The notes beneath the pieces are model-generated. The model was not told where the DNA came from and searched no databases. It saw only the letters and a program-made list of their open reading frames with translations. A DNA stretch of 64,000 bases from Stutzerimonas decontaminans (GTDB taxonomy: Bacteria; Pseudomonadota; Gammaproteobacteria; Pseudomonadales; Pseudomonadaceae): positions 1,922,001 to 1,986,000 of the forward strand of contig NZ_CP007509.1 in the NCBI RefSeq assembly GCF_000661915.1, read 5' to 3'. This document shows, in pieces, positions 57,384 to 64,000 of this stretch; position 1 is the first letter of the stretch; every line of letters starts with the position of its first letter. The position numbers and the translations under genes are program-made.

Positions 57384-57721
57384 GCGATCACCGCGCCGCC
57401 GGCGAAGCTGAAGAAGGTGAGAAAGAACGAGGAAGCGGCGAAGGCAATCGACAGCCCGAAGACGATCTGGATGAGCTTGCGGAAGCCTCCGCTGGTGTCA
57501 CCCAAGGCAAGGGTCAGTCCGGTCGCCACGATGATGATCACCGCAACGATCTTGGCCACCGGACCCTGAACCGATTTGAGGATCAACTCAAGCGGCGCCT
57601 CCCAGGGCATCCCCGAGCCGGCGGCAAGGACTGGCGTCGCAAGGCCCAGTACCAGCAGGCCCGATGCAATACCCGAGATACCGGCGGCCAGGCTCGGACG
57701 AATGCGTAAGAGTCGGTTCAT
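57380..57721 (-). CDS. trbC: Conjugal transfer prepilin TrbC (VirB2-like)
   Basis: 113 residues: signal region (GLLVLGLATPVLAAG), then two hydrophobic helices (VAKIVAVIIIVATGLTLALG; LIQIVFGLSIAFAASSFFLT) as in cyclised VirB2/TrbC pilins. ATG at 57721 overlaps the trbB stop. Confidence 0.92.
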   Translation of the reverse strand: MNRLLRIRPSLAAGISGIASGLLVLGLATPVLAAGSGMPWEAPLELILKSVQGPVAKIVAVIIIVATGLTLALGDTSGGFRKLIQIVFGLSIAFAASSFFLTFFSFAGGAVIA

Positions 57722-58710
57722 GCGGGGGCTTCCTGACGGTTGGTTGGTGTGTTGGCGAGTGGGACGCCGATTGCTGTCAGTCCGTAGCCCTGATGGTCGT
57801 ACCCTGTGACCCACACCATCTCCTGTACGCGGCGTTCGCAGCCACGACCGGTGAGGAACACGACGAGATTGACGGCTTCGGCGATCAGCGGCCGGGGTGC
57901 GGCGAGGGCGACCTCGAGAATCAGTTGCTCCAGACGAAGCAGCGCGCCGTGGCAGGAGCCGGCATGGATCGTGGCGATCCCACCAGGGTGGCCGGTGCCC
58001 CATGCCTTGACGAGGTCAAGCGCCTCCGCGCCCCGCACCTCACCGACGACAATCCTGTCCGGCCGAAGCCGGAGGGTGCTGCGCACGAGGTCCTTCATCG
58101 TGACGACTCCGGAGATTGCCCGCAGGCACACCTGGTCGCGGGCCGTGCACTGGAGTTCCACCGTATCCTCGAGCACCAGGACTCGATCGCCGGTGCCGGC
58201 CACCTCCGCGAGCAGGGCGTTGGCCAGCGTGGTCTTGCCACTGCTGGTGCTGCCGGCGATGAGGATGTTCCTGCGCTCGTGCACCGCCTTATGCAGCACG
58301 TCACGCTGCTCGGGCGTGATGACACGGTCATCGACATAGTCGTCTAGGGTGAGGTGCTGGATTGCGCGCTTGCGGATTGAGAAGGCGGGAGCGGGCGAGG
58401 CGGGGGGCAGCACACCCTCGAAGCGCTCCCCGGTCTGCGGCAGCTCGGCACTCAGCAGGGGGCTGGCCGCGTTGATGGCCCGCCCCACGTGCGCCGCCAC
58501 CAGTCGGACAACGCGCTCGCCCTCGGAAGCCGACAGGGTTCCGATCTCGTGCCGGCCCCCGCTTAGCCTGTCGATCCAAAGGCGTCCATCGGGGTTCAGC
58601 ATTACCTCGGCGACATCTGCGTCATCGAGGGCGGTCGCGATCCGCGCGCCCAAGGCGGTGCGCAACATCGCTGCGCTGCGCATGAGAGCCGTGGCGGGGA
58701 GGGCGGTCAT
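57718..58710 (-). CDS. trbB: Conjugal transfer ATPase TrbB (VirB11-like)
   Basis: 330 residues: Walker A GSTSSGKTTLANALL (about residue 153), then VLVLEDTVELQC, LRLRPDRIVVGEVRGAEALD and GHPGGIATIHAGS (His box). Hexameric traffic ATPase of the secretion system. Confidence 0.95.
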   Translation of the reverse strand: MTALPATALMRSAAMLRTALGARIATALDDADVAEVMLNPDGRLWIDRLSGGRHEIGTLSASEGERVVRLVAAHVGRAINAASPLLSAELPQTGERFEGVLPPASPAPAFSIRKRAIQHLTLDDYVDDRVITPEQRDVLHKAVHERRNILIAGSTSSGKTTLANALLAEVAGTGDRVLVLEDTVELQCTARDQVCLRAISGVVTMKDLVRSTLRLRPDRIVVGEVRGAEALDLVKAWGTGHPGGIATIHAGSCHGALLRLEQLILEVALAAPRPLIAEAVNLVVFLTGRGCERRVQEMVWVTGYDHQGYGLTAIGVPLANTPTNRQEAPA

Positions 58711-59159
58711 GGCCGATCTCCCGACGCTGTCATGGTGTGATCAGGTGTTTCGAATGCCTGGCCTTCACGCTCGATTTCGTCTATCAGACGTCGGCCCTTC
58801 TGCCATCGTCTGCCCAACTGCTCGACAAACTGGGTAAAGCGCAGGCGACCTTGGGCTCTCGCGGCTTCCTGGTGCGCTTCGGGCACCGGCGTGCTGACGG
58901 TCAGGTAGTAACGCACGTACAGAGCAACCGTCTCGATGAGGATGTTCTGGTCACGTTCCAACCGCTCGAACTGCCTCGACAGGCGATCCAGACGCTTGCC
59001 CATGGCAACTTCACGCTGTTCACCCGAAGCGGGCGACAACCAACTCGCCAGTGCGGCGGCGACGAGGGAGGACTTCGATACACCTTTCTTGGTTGCCAGC
59101 TCATCGAGACGCTTGGCGTGCCCGGGCTCGATGAAGAGGTTTAGTCGCGCGCGTCTCAT
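58707..59159 (-). CDS. CopG/RHH-family protein of the trb operon
   Basis: 150 residues: N-terminal ribbon-helix-helix RARLNLFIEPGHAKRLDELA followed by KKGVSKSSLVAAALASWL, then a helical C-terminal half (KRLDRLSRQFERLERDQNIL). Standard companion between traG and trbB in such elements; probably a DNA-binding regulator or accessory factor. Overlaps both neighbours by four bases. Confidence 0.8.
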   Translation of the reverse strand: MRRARLNLFIEPGHAKRLDELATKKGVSKSSLVAAALASWLSPASGEQREVAMGKRLDRLSRQFERLERDQNILIETVALYVRYYLTVSTPVPEAHQEAARAQGRLRFTQFVEQLGRRWQKGRRLIDEIEREGQAFETPDHTMTASGDRP

Positions 59160-61126
59160 AGGGATACTCCATCGTCAGGACCAATCGCCGCCGATAGCCG
59201 CAGCGGCGTTCCGACTGAATCGACTCCCGCATCGTCGTCCAGCAGCGCGAGGTCGTTGGTCAGGGGCGACAGGTTCGGCATTGGCCGTGCCTCGTCCCAC
59301 GACTCGCGCAGGGAGCTGTGCTCGAGGCCACCGGCATCGTCCCCAATTGCGCTGACCGGCTGACAGGGCTCGCCGGTCACAACGACGCCGCACCAGTCGT
59401 GAGGTGCTACGTCTGGCGCATCCGGGTAGGGACCCGGGCTGAGCACCGGGGCGCTGTAGAGTCTTCGGACGAAGTTGCGATCCGCGTAATAGCGCAGTTT
59501 CCTGGCGCGAATGGGCGGCACGCCCGAGAGCATCACGATGGCCTCGTCGACCGGCAGCTGCATCACCTCGCCGGGCGTCAACAGAGGTCGTGCCGTTTCC
59601 TGGCGAGAGACCATGAGGTGCCCCAGCCAGGGTGCCAGGCGGTGGCCTGCATAGTTGCGTTGCGCGCGCAGTTGCGTCGCGGTGCCCAAGGTCTCGGAGA
59701 TGCGTTTGGCCGTACGCTCGTCGTTGGTGGCAAAAGTGATGCGGACATGGCAGTTGTCCAGGATCGAGTGGTTCTGTCCGTATGCCTTGTCGATCTGGTT
59801 GAGCGACTGCGAGATCAGGAACGCCCGCAGGCCGTAACCGGCCATAAATGCCAGGGCCGATTCGAAGAAATCCAGCCGTCCCAGCGCGGGGAACTCGTCG
59901 AGCATCAGCAACAGTTGGTGCCTGCGCCTGAGACCGTCGGCGCCGTCGAGCGATTCGGTCAGGCGCCGCCCGATCTGGTTCAGGATCAATCGAATGAGCG
60001 GTTTGGTGCGACTGATGTCCGACGGCGGAACGACGAGGTAGAGCGACACCGGATGCACAGCGGCAACCAGATCCGCAATGCGCCAATCGCATCGAGAGGT
60101 CACCTGGGCCACCGTCGGGTCACGGTACAGACCAAGAAAGGACATGGCCGTCGAGAGCACGCCCGAGCGTTCGTTCTCGCTCTTGTTCAATACCTCGCGT
60201 GCCGCAGAGGCGACGACCGGATGGGGACCCTCCGGCAGATGGGAGGTAGCCATCATGCGATGGAGCGTCAGCTCGAAGGTGCAGGAGGGATCTGAAAGAA
60301 AGTTGGCAACGCCTCGCAGCGTCTTGTCCTCGACGGCATACAGGACATGGAGGATGGCACCTACCAGCAGAGAGTGACTGGTCTTCTCCCAGTGGTTGCG
60401 CCGCTCCATTGCACCTTCGGGATCGACGAGGATATCCGCGATGTTCTGGACGTCCCGGACCTCATGATCGCCCCGGCGAACCTCGAGCAGGGGGTTGTAT
60501 GCCGCGGAGGCCGGATCGGTCGGGTTGAACAGTAGGCAGTGGGAGAAGCGCGAGCGCCAACCTGCGGTCAGGTTCCAGTTTTCGCCCTTGATATCGTGAA
60601 TGACGGCCGAGCCTGTCCACGTCAGCAGGGTTGGCACGACTAGCCCGACGCCTTTTCCAGAGCGGGTGGGGGCGAAGGCAAGTACATGCTCGGGTCCTGC
60701 GTGGCGCAGATAGCGGCCCCGGTAAAGGCCCAGGCAGACACCCGCGTCCTTTGTCAGCCCAGCCGCACGTACCTCTCTGGGCATGGCCCAGCGCGCCGAA
60801 CCATGGGTAGTGGCTGTACTGGACTGGCGGGCCCGCCAGATAGACATGCCGAATGCGAGCAACACGGCAGTTGCGCTGCCGCCGCTTGCTATCAAACCCG
60901 CCCTGTCGAAGGTAGATGGGGACGCATCGCCAAACCGAAACCACCAGCCGAACAAACGCCAGGGCTGATACACGGGATAGCCCCGCAGTTCGAACCAGGG
61001 GCGGCCGAGCTGCTGGTCATAGTCCAGCGACGAGGCAGCCGACTGCGTCGCAATCCAGACGCTGGCGAGCACGACCGAGACCGTCGTCACCACCTGTCCG
61101 TACAGCACGTTCGATGCCTGGTTCAC
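59156..61126 (-). CDS. traG: Coupling protein TraG (VirD4-like)
   Basis: 656 residues: N-terminal membrane helices (VVTTVSVVLASVWIATQSAA; second at ~75-95), Walker A APTRSGKGVGLVVP (about residue 154), Walker B LLLMLDEFPALG (about 405), then FLISQSLNQIDKAYG. Links the relaxosome to the secretion channel. GTG start with AGGAG ten bases upstream. First gene of the transfer operon seen here. Confidence 0.94.
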   Translation of the reverse strand: MNQASNVLYGQVVTTVSVVLASVWIATQSAASSLDYDQQLGRPWFELRGYPVYQPWRLFGWWFRFGDASPSTFDRAGLIASGGSATAVLLAFGMSIWRARQSSTATTHGSARWAMPREVRAAGLTKDAGVCLGLYRGRYLRHAGPEHVLAFAPTRSGKGVGLVVPTLLTWTGSAVIHDIKGENWNLTAGWRSRFSHCLLFNPTDPASAAYNPLLEVRRGDHEVRDVQNIADILVDPEGAMERRNHWEKTSHSLLVGAILHVLYAVEDKTLRGVANFLSDPSCTFELTLHRMMATSHLPEGPHPVVASAAREVLNKSENERSGVLSTAMSFLGLYRDPTVAQVTSRCDWRIADLVAAVHPVSLYLVVPPSDISRTKPLIRLILNQIGRRLTESLDGADGLRRRHQLLLMLDEFPALGRLDFFESALAFMAGYGLRAFLISQSLNQIDKAYGQNHSILDNCHVRITFATNDERTAKRISETLGTATQLRAQRNYAGHRLAPWLGHLMVSRQETARPLLTPGEVMQLPVDEAIVMLSGVPPIRARKLRYYADRNFVRRLYSAPVLSPGPYPDAPDVAPHDWCGVVVTGEPCQPVSAIGDDAGGLEHSSLRESWDEARPMPNLSPLTNDLALLDDDAGVDSVGTPLRLSAAIGPDDGVSL

Positions 61127-61142
61127 CGCCGTTGCGCTCCTG

Positions 61143-61174
61143 ATCCATACGGCACCTTGGCGTGCCGTATGGAT
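61143..61174. repeat. Perfect 13-bp inverted repeat upstream of traG
   Basis: ATCCATACGGCAC - CTTGGC - GTGCCGTATGGAT. It lies 16 bp upstream of the traG start codon and 122 bp after the hemP stop. There is no T-run, so a plain intrinsic terminator is unlikely; an operator for the transfer operon or a nicking/recognition site is possible. Confidence 0.75.
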
Positions 61175-61295
61175 AAGGTTCGATAATCAGGTCCCTGAAT
61201 TCAAAGACCGATTGGGCAACGATTATGTCCGTTGGCGGCGTCGTGATCGGATTGCTCGGATACGCGTGCGCCGTCCGGCGAAGCCCTACTGCGAA

Positions 61296-61499
61296 CTACT
61301 TGGTGAGGATCAGCTTATTCTGCCGAGTGACGCGCAGGATGTACTCGCAACCGTCATGGAGGATGACCAGCTCGCGAGCGCCTTGCAGCAGGTATTCGCT
61401 CGCGGCCCTGCGGCGGGGACCAGCCGAGCCGTTCGAATCGCCTATGTGTTTGCCTACCGGCTCCGCAAACGGGTGCTGCGGTGCTCGTATGACCGTCAC
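61296..61499 (-). CDS. hemP: Hemin uptake protein HemP/HmuP-like
   Basis: 67 residues. The C-terminal half LLQGARELVILHDGCEYILR and VTRQNKLILTK is the HemP signature; the N-terminal half is variable. GTG start overlaps the DUF2149 stop (GTGA) and GGAGGG lies seven bases upstream. Small HemP proteins assist expression of heme/iron uptake. As last gene of the cobN-like operon it ties that operon to metal or tetrapyrrole uptake. Confidence 0.8.
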   Translation of the reverse strand: MTVIRAPQHPFAEPVGKHIGDSNGSAGPRRRAASEYLLQGARELVILHDGCEYILRVTRQNKLILTK

Positions 61500-61819
61500 T
61501 TCGATCCCTCCGGCACGTAGACCATTGACCCATCCTCGAGGCGATACGCCACGCCTGCCTTGGCGCCTTGTCCTTGGCCGATGTCACCAGTGGACTTGTA
61601 GTGCTCCATGGTCTTGCCCTCCTTGATAAAAATTTCCATGTTCGGTTTGCCGGCATTCTTGATAACCGTGACGTCATCCTCACTGGTAAACGGGTTGACT
61701 GGGTTGTTCGCCACCGCGATCAGGAGTGCAGCGATGATCACCAGGAATACATCGATCAGATTGACAACCGAAAGGATCGGATCATCGGCTTCCGCCTCCT
61801 CAAGCAAGCGCACGCTCAT
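61496..61819 (-). CDS. DUF2149 protein (ExbD-like partner)
   Basis: 107 residues: DDPILSVVNLIDVFLVIIAALLIAV has the family's N-terminal membrane helix; the remainder is a small periplasmic domain (MEIFIKEGKTMEHYKSTGDI). Topology resembles ExbD/TolR and the gene accompanies the ExbB-like gene, sharing one base with its stop. Presumably energises transport with it. Confidence 0.8.
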   Translation of the reverse strand: MSVRLLEEAEADDPILSVVNLIDVFLVIIAALLIAVANNPVNPFTSEDDVTVIKNAGKPNMEIFIKEGKTMEHYKSTGDIGQGQGAKAGVAYRLEDGSMVYVPEGSK

Positions 61820-62352
61820 CAGCTCATCTCCACTGTCATCTCGTGGGCGACCTCAGCTGCAGCACCGGTACCGTTTCGCTGTTCATGCTCGATCTGTACG
61901 AGTTCCTCGGCATACCAGCGCCGACGCACATTCACGACCCAGTAGGTGAGCGAGGCAGCGAGCAGGGAGAGAATCACTGCGGAGAAGGCAACCGTCAGGT
62001 TGTCGCTCACCTGATCGAGCTGGCCGTTGGACAGGCCCTTGAGTGCGGGCCCCATTGGAATCATGGTCGCCACCAGACCCAGCATCGGCGTAACGCGCGT
62101 GACGATGCGCGGCGTCTCGAGGCGTTTGAACGCCAGTGTCTCGAGCTCGGTTGCGCTCATGGACGGCGCGAGGCGCCAGCTCTCGACAAGGTCGTACCCA
62201 CGCGGATGGCCCTGGTGCCGCTGACGCGCCTGCGTGAGGAACTGGCCCACTGCAAAAAACGCATAGATGAACATGACAATCACGGCTAGCAGCACCGGCA
62301 GCATGAAGAGTTGGCTGGCGCTGTACAGCGCGGATTCGATGAACAGTTGCAT
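61819..62352 (-). CDS. MotA/TolQ/ExbB proton-channel family protein
   Basis: 177 residues from ATG 62352 (AGGGAG just upstream); an ATG at 62370 overlapping the cobN-like stop is also possible. Three membrane segments (LPVLLAVIVMFIYAFFAVGQ; RVTPMLGLVATMIPMGPALK; TVAFSAVILSLLAASLTYWV) in the ExbB order with the conserved P-M-L-G-L-x-x-T/M-x-x-x-G run. Likely couples proton flow to a TonB-type or chelatase-linked process. Confidence 0.82.
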   Translation of the reverse strand: MQLFIESALYSASQLFMLPVLLAVIVMFIYAFFAVGQFLTQARQRHQGHPRGYDLVESWRLAPSMSATELETLAFKRLETPRIVTRVTPMLGLVATMIPMGPALKGLSNGQLDQVSDNLTVAFSAVILSLLAASLTYWVVNVRRRWYAEELVQIEHEQRNGTGAAAEVAHEMTVEMS

Positions 62353-62366
62353 GGTGTCTCCCTGAG

Positions 62367-64000
62367 TCATGCGCGAGCCGGCAGGCGCCGGCCCTGGTTG
62401 TATATACCGGCCAGCAGCGCCACTGCGATCATCAGCAGCACCGCTAGCGGTGCCCAGTCGAACGGCTGCGGTTGGGCCTGTTGACGCTCCAGCTTCTGGC
62501 CCGTGACGGGCTGGGTATCCGCAGCATCGCTTGCGGCTGAGGCTTGCGCGTCGGTTGGCGCGTCGCTTGGCGCGGCAAGCCCGAAGCCCGCCGCTGCCTG
62601 TTGGACGTAGGCGCTGAACTTGGCATTGTCACTGACCGCGTCGTGGCGCTCTGCAAGGTCCTTCCAGCGCTGCGCCAACTGCTGTAGCGTTTGCGCGTCC
62701 GCCTGCCAGTACTCCTTTCGAGCCGCTTCCAGTAGCCGTTCGATCAGCTGCGCCTGGGCTTGCGGATGGTTCTGCTCGAACCATTCGTTGATGCCCAGTC
62801 CAAGCTTGTCGTCGACATACACCGCCTTGAACTCGTCCCATTGGTCGGTGCGAACGGTTTCCGGTGCGGTGACTTGCCAACCCCAGAGGTTGTTGGCTGC
62901 GCCCAAGACCTCCAGCGTGCCGCTATAGCCCTCCTGCTGTATCGCCTTGATCCAGCCGGGATGGAAGTAGCGTGCGCGCAGGTCGCGTGCGAGGAAGCCG
63001 GCCGCCGTCTCGCTGCGCGGATTGTCCGCGTCGCGCAAGTTGCTGATGTAAAGCTCGGGCGACTTGCCATCCAGGTGCCGTACGGCAAGGCCGAGGCCAC
63101 CCAGGTACTGGAAGGGGTCATCTGTGGTGAGCATTCCGTACAGATTGGACGAACGGGACAGCACTGCACCCTCCACGCCGCGAAGCTGCTCTGCGTAGAG
63201 GTTGACGTCCGGCTTTTCTCCCCAGCGTTCCGGATCCGGCCCATAGGCGAACTGCATACGATCGAGATAGAGGTTGGCCAGTTTTTGCTCGCCAGCGATG
63301 CGGTCCTGGCCACCATTGGGCGCCTCGCCGAAGCTGTCGCTGGCCAGGGTGGCGTCCTCCAGGCCGGTGCTGTACGCGCCCGATTCGGAAGAGAAGATCC
63401 GCGTTCGGGCTGCCAGCGATGCATCCTCCGGTGACAGCCCAAACTCCCGCAATGTACGTTCGATTCTCCGGCTGTTGGCGGCTATCGCGTTGTTCGGCTC
63501 GTCCAGCGCGCTGGCCTGGTCAGCCGCCTGGGCGAGCCACTGCATGACCTGCGGAAACTGGTCGCGATAGAGGCCGGTCGCCGAAACAACCGCGTCGATG
63601 CGCGGCCGTTGGAGTTCTTCGGCAGGGATGACCTCAATGCCGGTGACCCGACCTGCGCTGTCCCAGACCGGGCGGAAACCCATCATCGCCAGCACCTGGG
63701 CTTCGAGCATGCCGAAGTGGCGCATGGTTTCCACCGACCATAGCGTAAAGGCCATTTTGCTGGGGTATTGGCCATGCTTCTCGCGATGCTGCTCGAGCAG
63801 TCGTGTCGCGGCCAGTTGGCCGGCCTCCCACGCCTCGGGCGTTGGAATGCGTGAAGGATCGAAGCCGTACAGATTGCGGCCAGTCGGGAGGCTGTCCGGG
63901 TTCTTTATGGGATCGCCGCCGTAGCTCGTGGGCACGTGGCGCCCCTGCAACGCGGCGAAATAGCCGTCCAGCTCGCTGTCGTTGCCAAGGCTTTGCCAGT
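62367..64000 (-). CDS. CobN-like chelatase subunit, C-terminal part (partial)
   Basis: About 544 residues are visible, open to the right edge. LDGYFAALQGRHV, PDSLPTGRNLYGFDPSRIPT and QLIERLLEAARKEYWQADAQ belong to the CobN/magnesium-chelatase H family. Unlike cobaltochelatase CobN it ends in an Ala/Gln-rich linker and a membrane helix (WAPLAVLLMIAVALLAGIYN), so it is membrane-anchored. Such CobN-like genes beside TonB receptors and ExbB/DUF2149 genes occur in pseudomonads in a zinc-limitation context; the receptor would lie beyond the window. Confidence 0.85.
   Translation of the reverse strand, partial: WQSLGNDSELDGYFAALQGRHVPTSYGGDPIKNPDSLPTGRNLYGFDPSRIPTPEAWEAGQLAATRLLEQHREKHGQYPSKMAFTLWSVETMRHFGMLEAQVLAMMGFRPVWDSAGRVTGIEVIPAEELQRPRIDAVVSATGLYRDQFPQVMQWLAQAADQASALDEPNNAIAANSRRIERTLREFGLSPEDASLAARTRIFSSESGAYSTGLEDATLASDSFGEAPNGGQDRIAGEQKLANLYLDRMQFAYGPDPERWGEKPDVNLYAEQLRGVEGAVLSRSSNLYGMLTTDDPFQYLGGLGLAVRHLDGKSPELYISNLRDADNPRSETAAGFLARDLRARYFHPGWIKAIQQEGYSGTLEVLGAANNLWGWQVTAPETVRTDQWDEFKAVYVDDKLGLGINEWFEQNHPQAQAQLIERLLEAARKEYWQADAQTLQQLAQRWKDLAERHDAVSDNAKFSAYVQQAAAGFGLAAPSDAPTDAQASAASDAADTQPVTGQKLERQQAQPQPFDWAPLAVLLMIAVALLAGIYNQGRRLPARA

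Larger units (their letters stand above)
44751..64000. mobile_element. Integrative and conjugative element (left part), IncP-like Trb mating system
   Basis: Combines an integrase at a tRNA gene, an excisionase-like gene, cargo and toxin-antitoxin-like genes, and a complete traG/trbBCDEJLFGI-type type IV secretion operon. A relaxase, regulatory genes and the right end are not in the window. The trb operon's distal end (trbI) faces the integrase end. Confidence 0.88.

Noticed and set aside
61212..61520. 102-codon plus-strand frame between traG and DUF2149
   Set aside because: It is antisense to hemP, whose product matches a family and whose start overlaps the upstream gene; the plus-strand protein has no recognisable feature.
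44751..64000. Second copy of the tRNA-Pro 3' end (right attachment site), relaxase gene, CRISPR array
   Set aside because: Looked for and not found in the window; the right end of the element must be beyond 64 kb. No regularly spaced repeats are present.

Overview
The window reads as chromosome of a Pseudomonas stutzeri-like bacterium (Stutzerimonas): high GC, proteins and gene neighbourhoods of the P. aeruginosa/P. stutzeri type (nasA next to a PP2C/kinase gene, nasST, moxR-bat operon beside gdhB, thrS-infC-rpmI-rplT-pheST-ihfA). From about 44.75 kb to the right edge it is occupied by an integrated conjugative element. This assignment is from protein recognition only; no database search was run.

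Core chromosome, 1-44.75 kb. 0-5.7 kb is a nitrate-assimilation region: a partial PP2C phosphatase/kinase gene, the nitrate transporter nasA, and the nitrate-responsive pair nasS/nasT. Both nasA and nasST have good sigma-54 promoter matches, and nasA has a leader with two A1/G4 hexaloop hairpins followed by an intrinsic terminator, the hallmark of an ANTAR (NasT) antitermination target. A PfkB-type phosphofructokinase and a thioesterase lie in between. 5.9-12.6 kb is a six-gene, translationally coupled moxR-DUF58-DUF4381-batA-batB/C-batD operon. Then follow the large NAD-glutamate dehydrogenase gdhB, pyrD, rmf, rlmKL, dacB, yggL, a FUSC transporter, dgt, a yqjD/yqjE/yqjK-like envelope stress operon, an OprD-family porin with a Crc/Hfq-type motif on its ribosome binding site, a glutaredoxin, tRNA-Pro(CGG), mobA, an acyltransferase, a PA2779/PA2778-like pair, a puuB-like oxidase, tRNA-Val(GAC) and the translation operon thrS-infC (probable ATT start)-rpmI-rplT-pheS-pheT-ihfA-merR-like.

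Element, 44.75-64 kb (right end not in window). tRNA-Pro(GGG) is the apparent attachment site; a tyrosine integrase points at it and is preceded by an overlapping AlpA/Xis-like gene. Next come an uncharacterised 421-residue HTH/coiled-coil protein and a HipA-like kinase/HTH pair in reversed order (kinase first) with a dyad-rich promoter. A tightly overlapping minus-strand operon encodes the IncP-like mating apparatus: traG, copG-like, trbB, trbC, trbD, trbE, trbJ, a TrbK-like lipoprotein, trbL, trbF, trbG, trbI. The visible cargo at the right edge is a coupled operon, cobN-like chelatase (partial) - MotA/TolQ/ExbB-like channel - DUF2149 - hemP, which I read as a mobile metal/tetrapyrrole acquisition module. 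No relaxase, replication or partition gene and no second attachment site are inside the window.
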